Source of the DNA: Paraglaciecola sp. L1A13
Lineage (GTDB): Bacteria; Pseudomonadota; Gammaproteobacteria; Enterobacterales; Alteromonadaceae
DNA: 64,000 nucleotides
Assembly: GCF_009796745.1 (NCBI RefSeq)
Contig: NZ_CP047024.1
Span: forward strand, 868,001 to 932,000
Direction of reading: 5' to 3'
The notes beneath the pieces are model-generated. The model saw nothing but the letters and a program-made list of their open reading frames with translations, had not been told where the DNA came from and did not search any database. A program made the position numbers and the translations under genes. Within the stretch, counting starts at the first letter, position 1. Each line of letters opens with the position of its first letter. Positions 45,905-53,777 of the stretch are shown piece by piece.

Positions 45905-46915
45905 ATGACAGAGTGGGTATTTCACGATCCCTATTGGTTGCTGTTACTGCTGCTATTGCCTTTAGCAATTTTGCTGCGCCGTCGTCGGGGCACAGCAGTT
46001 TGGGTTGTTCCCGAAGCGGAACAATGGCGCGGGTCTGCCCGCAGCGACGCACCGTCTTGGATGGTCGCCTTAGTCTATGTCGCGTTATTTCTGTTGATAA
46101 TTGGTATGGCCAGACCTCAACAGGTGGTTCCACAACTCGATTATCGCAAGAAGGGGTATGATCTAATCATTGCGATTGATCTCTCCACAAGTATGTATGC
46201 AGAAGACTTCCAGCAGGGCGGGCAAACCGTCAATCGTCTACAGGCTATCAAACCAATTATCTCGGCGTTTATCAATGAGCGGCCAGAAGACCGCATCGGT
46301 ATCGTTACTTTTGCCGGTCGTGCCTATACCTTTGCTCCTCTTACTTTTGATCACGCCTGGCTGCGTAAACAGGCCGCACGTTTGAGTATCGGATTGATTG
46401 AAGACGGCACCGCTATCGGTGATGCTATTGGCGTGTCTCTTAAGCGTCTGCGGCAAGGGCGTAAAACCGAAGGGGCGGGGGGCATCGTGGTTTTGTTAAC
46501 CGATGGTGCCAGTAACAAGGGAGCCTTAGATCCGCGCCAGGCAGCCTCCCTAGCGGCTGATGAAAAAGTGGCTGTTTATACCATTGGTGCAGGTGCTGAA
46601 GGTGATGTACCCATGCCGATCTATGATTATGCGGGTAATCGCGTCGGAAAGGAAATGCGCTCTTCAGAAATCGACACATTACTCTTAAGGGATATCGCAG
46701 AAGGTACCGGCGGTCTGTTTTTCCGTGCCACTGATGAAGGTGCCGTGCAGCAGGCGTTTGAACTAATTAGTCAGGATGCCAAGGTGGAGTTTGATGCACC
46801 GCCACCATTAATAAATCACGAGCAATTTCACGTGCCGGTCCTAGCGGGGTTGATGTTATTGGGGGGGGCGATCGTCGGTATACTCCGACGCCAGATAGGC
46901 GAGGTGGTATCATGA
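45905..46915 (+). CDS. vWA domain membrane protein, BatA-like
   Basis: A 336-residue protein with two N-terminal transmembrane segments (about 9-25 and 52-68), a periplasmic or cytoplasmic vWA domain and a C-terminal membrane helix (VPVLAGLMLLGGAIVGIL). The MIDAS is complete: D92-L-S94-T-S96 (AIDLSTSMYAED) and later LLTDGAS. BatA-type proteins work with MoxR in membrane complexes, linked in Bacteroides to aerotolerance. A G8 run (46861-46868) lies in the last codons and could be a slippage site. Confidence 0.9.
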   Translation: MTEWVFHDPYWLLLLLLLPLAILLRRRRGTAVWVVPEAEQWRGSARSDAPSWMVALVYVALFLLIIGMARPQQVVPQLDYRKKGYDLIIAIDLSTSMYAEDFQQGGQTVNRLQAIKPIISAFINERPEDRIGIVTFAGRAYTFAPLTFDHAWLRKQAARLSIGLIEDGTAIGDAIGVSLKRLRQGRKTEGAGGIVVLLTDGASNKGALDPRQAASLAADEKVAVYTIGAGAEGDVPMPIYDYAGNRVGKEMRSSEIDTLLLRDIAEGTGGLFFRATDEGAVQQAFELISQDAKVEFDAPPPLINHEQFHVPVLAGLMLLGGAIVGILRRQIGEVVS

Positions 46916-46937
46916 AGTGCCCGACGGGAGTGACACG

Positions 46938-47030
46938 ATGATTATTACTGTACATGAGCTTTCACGATTTCTCAGGGAAGACTCGTCGTCCAGAGAATTT
47001 GGCGAATTCAGAACTGAGCGTCGAACATGA
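46938..47030 (+). CDS. Mini-ORF, 30 residues, coupled to the second vWA gene
   Basis: ATG 46938 has GGGAG eight bases upstream, and the TGA (47028-47030) overlaps the ATG of the next gene as ATGA. The peptide starts MIITVHELSRFLRED and is charged and non-hydrophobic. It could be a translated leader that feeds ribosomes to the vWA gene, or what is left of a larger gene; DUF4381 genes often occupy this part of such operons. Confidence 0.4.
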   Translation: MIITVHELSRFLREDSSSREFGEFRTERRT

Positions 47031-48820
47031 GTTGGGCGGAGCCACTCTATCTGCTTCTCTTGCTACTGCCTATCGCTAGCTTGATCGCAGTATACCGGAT
47101 GGAGCGAACGTCACGGCAATCTCGCTGGTTGGCCATGCAAAAGGTTGCGGTTTCCGGTGATCGTGTCCGCACAGTGACTACTGCACACATCCGACCCGCC
47201 TGCACTATCAGTATATTGGCAATACTGTTCGGGGTATTTGCCTTGGCTCGTCCTTTGTGGGGTGAGCAGAGCGGTAATTTTCACACCAGTGCCGGGGAAG
47301 TAATGATTGCCTTTGACCTTTCCCGGAGTATGTTGGCGACTGATGTTGAGCCTACTCGGTTCGAACAGACCACTGCTTTAACCGAGGGGCTGCTTGACGC
47401 TCTCGAAGGCGAGCGGGTCGGTCTGATCGTATTTGCAGGCACCGCTTTTGTACAGGTGCCAATGAGTCCTGATTACCAAATTATTCGTGAGTTTTTGCCG
47501 GAACTTGGGCCCGACTACATGCCTCAAGGAGGCTCCAATTATACCGCCATGCTCAATGCTGCTCTTGAAGGATTCGGTGAGGGTGGTGATGTCGATCGTT
47601 ATCTGGTGGTGCTCAGTGATGGTGAAAGTACAACCGAAGGTTGGCAGGACCTCCTTGAAGAATTGTCTGCTCGGCGTATCCATGTCCTCTCGGTTGGAGT
47701 GGGCACAGAAACCGGTGGGTTTCTCGACAACGGCTATGGCGGCTATTACAAGGATGCGAAAGGTAATGTCATTCACTCGAAATTACTGCCTGCAACTCTG
47801 GAGACGCTCGCTAATCGGACTGAGGGCATTTATCTCAATGTGATCGATGTGGCATCTGCTGTGGATTCTCTGGTGAGCGAAATTCGTACCGGCAAGCAAG
47901 GGCGTTTTGAGGGTGAAGGTAGCGCTGGTGTGTTGGAGCGTTTCCAGTGGTTTTTATTACCGGCGGTCTTGATGGCTTTTGTTGGCTTGCTACGGGAATT
48001 CCATCCACGACCAGCCCCCCGTGCTATTCGCCGTAATCTCTCAGGGAATAAACTCAGTCCGAGTACTATTGCCGCAGTGAGCCTCTGTATGGTGGCTGGG
48101 AGTTTGTTATACGAGAAGCAGGCCTTTGCCCACTTTGATTCGCAGGCGGATTTTGAAGTCCAGGAAGTCTTCGATAGTAACCCTGTCGAACGCTTACGGG
48201 CGATCGTGCGTCATCTGGCTGAATTTGATTACGACGCCTATGACCTGCGCTTGATGGTAGAGACCACTATCCAATATGGCCTCGATGAGAAGCGTCTTGC
48301 GCTCGAGCCTACAGAGGGAGTTATTCGCGATGCTATTGAGGCGACCCATCAGGGCGAAGCTTTGGATACCAATGCTGCCAACTGGTCTTTCTATCGTGAA
48401 CGCTTAGTGGTACTTCTTGAAAAACCTGAGGAAGAGGAAGAGCCGAAACAATCTGAACGTCCACCGAATGCCCTGGATGAAGAGGATGCGCCACCGATGG
48501 TGGCCGGGCAAAGTACGCAACAAGCGGCAACCGATTCTTTTGGTCAGGGAGCTTCTGCCAAAACTGATGCAGCCCTAGGGGATATGACCGCGCCAGACGA
48601 TCTCGATATTAAGCGGGAAGCGAAGCCGCCACCGCCGAAAAGTGTCCGAATGGCATCCCTGCGCGCCAGACGTGGAGATCGCACTGGCACTACCGATCCT
48701 ATACTGTCGTTTTCACGTGAACGCCTTGAGGAAGTCTCGCGTCGGGATTCTCCTGGTCGTCTTCATCAATTGCTCTCCGAGACGTCTGAGCAACAAACAC
48801 AAGCCCAGGAGGACTGGTAA
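47027..48820 (+). CDS. vWA domain membrane protein, BatB-like, with long C-terminal tail
   Basis: A 597-residue protein. Two N-terminal hydrophobic segments (5-23 and 57-75), then a vWA domain with MIDAS D97-L-S99-R-S101 and VVLSDGEST. Two further hydrophobic segments lie around 312-330 and 345-365. The last 230 residues are soluble, acidic and proline-rich (EEEEEPKQSERPP), without TPR repeats that I can define. It overlaps the upstream mini-ORF by ATGA and is followed one base later by the next gene. It is the second vWA partner of the MoxR complex. Confidence 0.88.
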   Translation: MSWAEPLYLLLLLLPIASLIAVYRMERTSRQSRWLAMQKVAVSGDRVRTVTTAHIRPACTISILAILFGVFALARPLWGEQSGNFHTSAGEVMIAFDLSRSMLATDVEPTRFEQTTALTEGLLDALEGERVGLIVFAGTAFVQVPMSPDYQIIREFLPELGPDYMPQGGSNYTAMLNAALEGFGEGGDVDRYLVVLSDGESTTEGWQDLLEELSARRIHVLSVGVGTETGGFLDNGYGGYYKDAKGNVIHSKLLPATLETLANRTEGIYLNVIDVASAVDSLVSEIRTGKQGRFEGEGSAGVLERFQWFLLPAVLMAFVGLLREFHPRPAPRAIRRNLSGNKLSPSTIAAVSLCMVAGSLLYEKQAFAHFDSQADFEVQEVFDSNPVERLRAIVRHLAEFDYDAYDLRLMVETTIQYGLDEKRLALEPTEGVIRDAIEATHQGEALDTNAANWSFYRERLVVLLEKPEEEEEPKQSERPPNALDEEDAPPMVAGQSTQQAATDSFGQGASAKTDAALGDMTAPDDLDIKREAKPPPPKSVRMASLRARRGDRTGTTDPILSFSRERLEEVSRRDSPGRLHQLLSETSEQQTQAQEDW

Positions 48821-48821
48821 G

Positions 48822-50162
48822 ATGGGAGGTTTGGTTAATCTGAAATACCTGTCACTAGCGGTATCGCTGACTCTTCCTGTAGTGGTTTATGGGCAGGACT
48901 TTGCAACTAATATTCAAGAAAAAGCTACACATATTACTTTGCCTCCCGCGAATCCTATACCGGTCGGACAAATCGGCGATACGGTTTTTAGTATGCCACC
49001 ACTCTTATGGCTCTTACCGGCATTAATAGTAACGCTGGTGTTTTGGACGGGCTTGGCCTGGCGGCGCGCCTGGATTACCGAACCCATGCGTCGCCGTCGC
49101 CAAGGTGTTCGTGTTCTGCAACGCCTGCGCAGCGATCTTAGTTACAATAATACGCCAAGTGTATCGCAACTGAAGATATGTCTCAGAGGTATTGCTGATA
49201 GCTGGGGTATAGCTGAGGCAGCACCTGCATCAACACACGTTCGAGCACTGGTATTATCTCTTAACGGCAAAGAGGCTGAAGCTGAGAAGTGGCATTCATT
49301 GTGGCTGCTTTCTGAGCGGGGATTGTATTCCGCCAATGGTTGTCCAGCGCAAGCATGGCTGAATAGTTTCGAAGCTTGTGTGGGTAAGTTGCAGCCTCCA
49401 ATACGGGTACACCCATATCCATCCCTGCGTAAGCACTGGATACCCTCTGTGGCAACCATGGTATTAGTCATGTTTTCCGTGCCAGCACCTGCAGCAGAAC
49501 AAGAAGAAGCATGGCAGCAGGCTCTGCAGGAAAATAGCCGCGACTGGGCAGCCCACCAAAATCTTGCTCGTTCCATGCTCGATAACAATGTATTGAATCC
49601 TGCCATGGCTCATGCGTTATCAGCCTTCCTTTTGCAGTCCAATAGCGATACGCGACAGTTATTAAAGGCCAGTGTGGCGAGTGCCGGTCCCGGTGACCCT
49701 ACACTACAAAATGTCTTTGTGGACGAGACATTTGCCGGAGTGCCAGCGCACTTTTCGCCTGCGGTGTGGCAACGTTTAGCCGTACTGTTTGCTTTGTTGA
49801 TAGCGATTGGCTTAGGTGTTGCGGTGGCAGGGCTCTACCGCAAAAATCGGCATTATTGGTTCGCAACCGGGGCTGTTATCGCGGTATGTAGTATTAGTGC
49901 TCTGATAATGAGTCAGATAAGTTGGTCCGCTTACGCTGACCTGCGTCATGCTGATGCGGCGATTGTATTACAACCCGTGAATCTCCTTCCAGAGCCTACA
50001 GACCTCGTTCCCAGCGAAGAAAGTTCGCCGTTGCAGAGCGGCGCTATAGTTCGTGTTAATCGAGAATTCCTCGGTTGGTTACAGGTGAAAAACGCCGTTG
50101 GTAAGCAGGGTTGGGTACGTGCCAGAACGACTATGTCCCTTTACGGGGATACGACTGACTAA
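48822..50162 (+). CDS. Membrane protein with DUF4381-like and TPR-SH3 (BatE-like) parts
   Basis: 446 residues from ATG 48822, chosen because AGGAGG precedes it and a signal peptide follows (SLAVSLTLPVVVYGQ); the frame itself is open further upstream inside the previous gene. A transmembrane helix near 60-80 (LLWLLPALIVTLVFW) followed by RRRRQG and an Ala/Leu-rich domain resembles DUF4381. Next come another hydrophobic segment, a short TPR-like stretch (WQQALQENSRDWAAHQNLAR), two helices and a C-terminal SH3-like domain (GAIVRVNREFLGWLQVK). In other genomes these parts are often separate genes, so this looks like a fusion. It closes the MoxR operon. Confidence 0.75.
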   Translation: MGGLVNLKYLSLAVSLTLPVVVYGQDFATNIQEKATHITLPPANPIPVGQIGDTVFSMPPLLWLLPALIVTLVFWTGLAWRRAWITEPMRRRRQGVRVLQRLRSDLSYNNTPSVSQLKICLRGIADSWGIAEAAPASTHVRALVLSLNGKEAEAEKWHSLWLLSERGLYSANGCPAQAWLNSFEACVGKLQPPIRVHPYPSLRKHWIPSVATMVLVMFSVPAPAAEQEEAWQQALQENSRDWAAHQNLARSMLDNNVLNPAMAHALSAFLLQSNSDTRQLLKASVASAGPGDPTLQNVFVDETFAGVPAHFSPAVWQRLAVLFALLIAIGLGVAVAGLYRKNRHYWFATGAVIAVCSISALIMSQISWSAYADLRHADAAIVLQPVNLLPEPTDLVPSEESSPLQSGAIVRVNREFLGWLQVKNAVGKQGWVRARTTMSLYGDTTD

Positions 50163-50244
50163 ACGCTCATAACCTCTGGTTATACATACCTGTCAGCAAT
50201 TCATTGGTCGCCATAGTAGTGTCTTGTATAAGGTAAAAATTCAA

Positions 50245-50263
50245 GCGACCAAACGCTGGTCGC
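50245..50263 (+). promoter_or_regulatory. Hairpin in the leader of the M81 gene
   Basis: GCGACCA (50245-50251) and TGGTCGC (50257-50263) form a perfect 7-bp stem with a 5-nt loop, 26 bases before the ATG. No T-run follows. Possible mRNA stability or regulatory element. Confidence 0.4.
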
Positions 50264-50289
50264 CCAACTTTCCGCTAGATGGAGATTTT

Positions 50290-51900
50290 ATGAAAACGAT
50301 ACAACGTTCTTTTCTAGGGCTAATCAGTTCCGCTCTTTTGGCAATGATGCCACTCATGGCAGATGCTCAGTCAGTGTCTAAAGCCGCAAAGGCCACCATA
50401 AAGCCGGTGCGGATTGCGGTATTAAAATTTGCACATGAAACTGTGACTTTTCTGCCATACGATACCACCATTGATGACTTCACCTTTGAAGGTTCACCAG
50501 CTCGGGGTGAGGCGTTACTAAGCTCTTCGCCTGAAGGCTATATCGGTGGTTTTGTTAAAGTTGCCCGGGAGCATGCGAATGTTGAATTGGTCGGTATCGA
50601 GTCACCATTGGGCTCCAAACGAGGGTCGGGATCCGGTTGGATTACCAAAGAAGCTTACGAACACTTTGTCGGCAAGATGATTTCTGAACTGAAAGCCCAG
50701 GGGCCCTTCGATGGAGTTTATCTCTCAGTGCATGGTGCTATGGGGGTTCGTGACGTAGCAAAACCCGAAGCAGAGCTTGCCCGCCGCGTTCGCGAAGTGG
50801 TGGGCCCCAAAGCGTTTATAGTTGGTACCTTCGACCCTCACGGTAATGAAGACAAAGATTTTCTACGCTATGCAGATCTGGCTTTCTGTATTAAATATTA
50901 TCCCCATTACGATGGTTACCTGCAGGGCGAGCGAGCCGCGCGTACTTTGATCCGCACTATTCGCGGTGGCTATACACCAACCACGGCTACTCGCAAACCA
51001 CCGATCATCACGCCTTCAGTATTGCAGTGGACTGGGCAATCCCCTTGGATGGATCTGATACAGCGAGCCCTCGTTTGGGAAGCACGTGAGCCAGATGTCT
51101 ATGTGAACTTCTACTATGGCTTCGCGTTTATGGATTCTAGTGAAGCTGGTATGACTTTCCAAGTTATTACCAACGGTAATCCTGAATTGGCTAACCACAT
51201 CGCTGATGATATGGCAGAAACCGCCTGGCGTTTACGGAAAGATCTCTATTACGGCACTAAAGTCCATTCCATGAAGGAAGGTGTTGGACTAGCAAAAGCG
51301 GCAATGGAAAAAGGTGAAACGCCAATCGTACTGGCTGATCACAGTGACCGGTCAGGTGCAGCGACCTGGTTGTTGGAGCAAGTCATCGAACAGGGTTTGA
51401 GTGATACCTTGATCGCCACCGTTGCAGATGCGGCCCTTATCGATGAGCTGCGTGAAAAAGGCGTCAAAGTTGGTGACAAGTTTGACTATGATGTCGGTGG
51501 CAAACTGGATGTATCTGCCGGAGAGCCAGTACATGTAAACGGTACGGTTAAAAATGTCAGTGGCGGAATGACTCGTGGGCGGGCGATGGGATCCCAACTT
51601 TGGGTAGGGGTCGAGTTTGGCGATAACAATATGTTGTTGATCAGTCCTTATCTGCATCAAAACACCGAGCCTGAGGCTTTCGCCTCCATCGGCATCAACC
51701 CCGAAGATTACAAGGCTATCGCCATTAAATCCAGGGTTCACTTCCGCCGAGGCTATCACGACAATGCCTATGCCCCGACGATTCTGCTGGTGGAACCAGA
51801 TCAACCTTTCCTTGGCACCATTCGTCTGGAAGGCCTCAATTATCAACACCTGAAACTGGAAGACTTCTATCCATTTGGAAAAGACGTTACCTATCCATAA
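50290..51900 (+). CDS. Exported M81 family metallopeptidase (microcystinase C / MlrC-like)
   Basis: 536 residues from ATG 50290 (GGAG upstream), which yields a signal peptide (LISSALLAMMPLMADAQ); an in-frame TTG at 50224 is less likely. The M81 zinc and catalytic residues are present: H49-E50 (LKFAHETVTF), D182 and H184 (TFDPHGN) and H206 (YYPHYD). MlrC cuts linearised microcystin at a bond involving a gamma-linked D-glutamate. An exported form acting in the periplasm is notable. It is followed by its own terminator. Neighbours (acidic amino-acid symporter, D-amino-acid transaminase, TonB receptor) suggest a peptide with D- or gamma-linked acidic residues as substrate. The substrate is not shown by the sequence. 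Confidence 0.88.
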   Translation: MKTIQRSFLGLISSALLAMMPLMADAQSVSKAAKATIKPVRIAVLKFAHETVTFLPYDTTIDDFTFEGSPARGEALLSSSPEGYIGGFVKVAREHANVELVGIESPLGSKRGSGSGWITKEAYEHFVGKMISELKAQGPFDGVYLSVHGAMGVRDVAKPEAELARRVREVVGPKAFIVGTFDPHGNEDKDFLRYADLAFCIKYYPHYDGYLQGERAARTLIRTIRGGYTPTTATRKPPIITPSVLQWTGQSPWMDLIQRALVWEAREPDVYVNFYYGFAFMDSSEAGMTFQVITNGNPELANHIADDMAETAWRLRKDLYYGTKVHSMKEGVGLAKAAMEKGETPIVLADHSDRSGAATWLLEQVIEQGLSDTLIATVADAALIDELREKGVKVGDKFDYDVGGKLDVSAGEPVHVNGTVKNVSGGMTRGRAMGSQLWVGVEFGDNNMLLISPYLHQNTEPEAFASIGINPEDYKAIAIKSRVHFRRGYHDNAYAPTILLVEPDQPFLGTIRLEGLNYQHLKLEDFYPFGKDVTYP

Positions 51901-51920
51901 GTGTTTGAACTCTTACCCCA

Positions 51921-51952
51921 CCGACAGCAGGTAACCTACTGTCGGTCTTTTC
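51921..51952 (+). terminator. Terminator of the M81 gene
   Basis: CCGACAG-C-AGG (51921-51931) pairs with CCT-A-CTGTCGG (51935-51945) around a short loop, followed by TCTTTTCT. Confidence 0.75.
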
Positions 51953-51975
51953 TGCAATGAACATAGGAATTTATT

Positions 51976-52029
51976 ATGTCCGAAAGAACGCTCACTAACA
52001 GCTTTCGGCTACGGTTATATCACACATGA
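51976..52029 (+). CDS. Mini-ORF, 17 residues, coupled to the HupE-like gene
   Basis: ATG 51976 has AGGA nine bases upstream and encodes MSERTLTNSFRLRLYHT. Its TGA (52027-52029) overlaps the ATG of the HupE-like gene as ATGA. It may be a leader peptide that couples translation. It is the second such arrangement in this cluster. Confidence 0.35.
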   Translation: MSERTLTNSFRLRLYHT

Positions 52030-53153
52030 GTAAGACTTTGATTCGGTCTCTTTTGTGTTTTTTCGTCGCCAGCGTACTGATAATATTAGTTGTATCAAAG
52101 GCTGCCGCATCTCAAGCCTATATCGAATTAGACGTCAAGAAATCAGGTCACATCGGTGGCCAGTTGCGTGTCAGTGTGACGGAATTACAGGGTGTTCTAA
52201 ATTTAGATACTGATAGGAATAACCAAGTCTCCTGGAAAGAATTATACCCCCATCGTGCCGATATCGAAGCCTATCTGATAACGGCTTGTTCATTCTCGGT
52301 CAATGATCTTGCGGCCATACCTCGCGTCGGGGAAATAGCTTATGGATTGCAAGGAGATATTCCGCAAGTTGCTGCGGCAGTCACGTTGAACGGCCAGCCA
52401 CCCATCCTCGATATTACGATTGATTGCAGCCTTAGCGATTTTAACCTCGCTAAAAACCCGCGCAGGGTTAACATTCATTGGCCCAGTGGAGGTTCCCATC
52501 AGGCGCTCCTAAACGCCCCTTTACCCAGAGAAAATTTTGAAGAGTCTAGTGCACATCAAGATAATTTTTTCGATTTTATTATCTCCGGAGTTTGGCACAT
52601 CTGGATAGGCTACGATCATATTTTATTTCTGATCGCCTTATTGATTCCTGTGGTTCTACAGCGCAGTGCGTCTGGTCGTGAACCGGTGAAAGGGTTTGGT
52701 AAAACCCTTCTCCGAGTCGCGGTCATTGTTTCTGCGTTTACAATCGCCCATTCGATCACCTTAAGTCTCGCAGTAGTCGGTATTGTGCAATTGCCACCGA
52801 AACTGGTGGAGTCTGTAATTGCCGCGTCCGTCGCTTTGGCGGCGCTTAACAATTTGCGACCATCTGTTGCTGGTGCCCAAGGTGTTTGGATAGCCTTGCT
52901 GTTCGGTCTGTTGCACGGTTTTGGTTTTGCCAACGTCTTCCACGACGTCGATGCCGGGGACAACTTCTTGTCTGCGCTTGTCGGTTTCAATATAGGTGTA
53001 GAACTTGGTCAATTTGCAATTGTGGCGATATTTGTCCCGTTGGCTTATCTTCTACGGCGTACTCGCTTCTATCGCTTGGGCGTGGTTTACGGCGGTTCTT
53101 CGTTAGTAGCGTTGTGTGCCTGCGTATGGTTGGTGCAGCGGGTTAACTCCTGA
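52026..53153 (+). CDS. HupE/UreJ_2 family membrane protein with an EF-hand
   Basis: 375 residues. After a signal peptide (core 9-25), residues 61-72 read DTDRNNQVSWKE, a canonical EF-hand loop (D61, D63, N65, V68, S69, E72), so it may bind Ca2+. The C-terminal half has about six helices beginning with GVWHIWIGYDHILFLIALL, the HupE/UreJ_2 signature. Related HupE/UreJ proteins move Ni or Co, but the UreJ_2 branch has no proven function. It lies between the two exported metalloenzymes' genes, so a link to their metal supply is possible and unproven. A strong terminator follows. Confidence 0.85.
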   Translation: MSKTLIRSLLCFFVASVLIILVVSKAAASQAYIELDVKKSGHIGGQLRVSVTELQGVLNLDTDRNNQVSWKELYPHRADIEAYLITACSFSVNDLAAIPRVGEIAYGLQGDIPQVAAAVTLNGQPPILDITIDCSLSDFNLAKNPRRVNIHWPSGGSHQALLNAPLPRENFEESSAHQDNFFDFIISGVWHIWIGYDHILFLIALLIPVVLQRSASGREPVKGFGKTLLRVAVIVSAFTIAHSITLSLAVVGIVQLPPKLVESVIAASVALAALNNLRPSVAGAQGVWIALLFGLLHGFGFANVFHDVDAGDNFLSALVGFNIGVELGQFAIVAIFVPLAYLLRRTRFYRLGVVYGGSSLVALCACVWLVQRVNS

Positions 53154-53216
53154 CAAAAATAAAGTTATTTATCGAATAGTTGCTCTGTCGAGTTTACGCT
53201 ATATTGTCATTCGAGC

Positions 53217-53247
53217 ATGCTACCGGTAATCGGTGGCATTTTTTTTA
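53217..53247 (+). terminator. Terminator of the HupE-like gene
   Basis: ATGCTACCG (53217-53225) pairs with CGGTGGCAT (53231-53239), one G·T pair, 5-nt loop, then eight T. Confidence 0.88.
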
Positions 53248-53777
53248 TTTCTGCCTACAGAAGGGCCCCCGGGGCCGGTAACCACTTTCCCTGGCTCAAC
53301 TGAATTCTGTTTCAACCAGGTCTGTGTTCAAACATTCACGCGTTGAAGAGCCCCTCCTAAAAGCTCACTGGATATTAGGATTACTATACTTATTGGTTGG
53401 AAAATGCCAGATTAGTCTGATTTGGTGTGATCTCGACGAGGCTAAGTATTATCTAAATCATCGACTGATGTTCGTTAATATTTCTTGCCACGCCCCCCCC
53501 CCCCGCGAAAAATAACTGATTTGTAACGTGTTCTGACCCCTTTGCACCGATAAGGAGCGTTAGCTATGCGTTTATCTCGTAAATATAACGAACAGTTATG
53601 CAACGCTCTTAACTTTTCATTGGTGGCCAAATCGACATACGTCTAGATTGGTATTGAGTTCGAAGGTCCGAAGCAGCAAGGGAGGAGCAGAGCAGGAGGG
53701 CATGCTTTCCTGTTTCGTGCTCCGGCAACATTCCGAGCAATGGCCAGATGCCAACGAAAATTTTGTGGGGATTTTTC
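53248..53777. other. Long leader/promoter region of the large TonB receptor gene, with a C12 tract
   Basis: About 530 bases. It contains a 12-C homopolymer (53493-53504) and a 26-codon mini-ORF at 53566-53646. The C-tract lies about 270 bases before the receptor ATG and could vary in length by slippage. No other gene is supported. Confidence 0.5.
53566..53646 (+). CDS. Mini-ORF, 26 residues, upstream of the TonB receptor
   Basis: ATG 53566 is preceded by AAGGAG at ideal spacing, the best ribosome binding site in the region. The peptide starts MRLSRKYNEQLCNALNF and ends after VAKSTYV. It is 131 bases ahead of the receptor ATG. A leader peptide controlling the receptor, or a small independent protein, are both possible. 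Confidence 0.4.
   Translation: MRLSRKYNEQLCNALNFSLVAKSTYV

Noticed and set aside
46861..46868. G8 run near the end of the BatA-like gene as a phase-variation switch
   Set aside because: It would change only the last 15-20 residues and no alternative functional tail is apparent. Noted but not claimed.
53324..53515. A 63-codon frame spanning the C12 tract
   Set aside because: No ribosome binding site, no family resemblance, and it depends on the homopolymer length.
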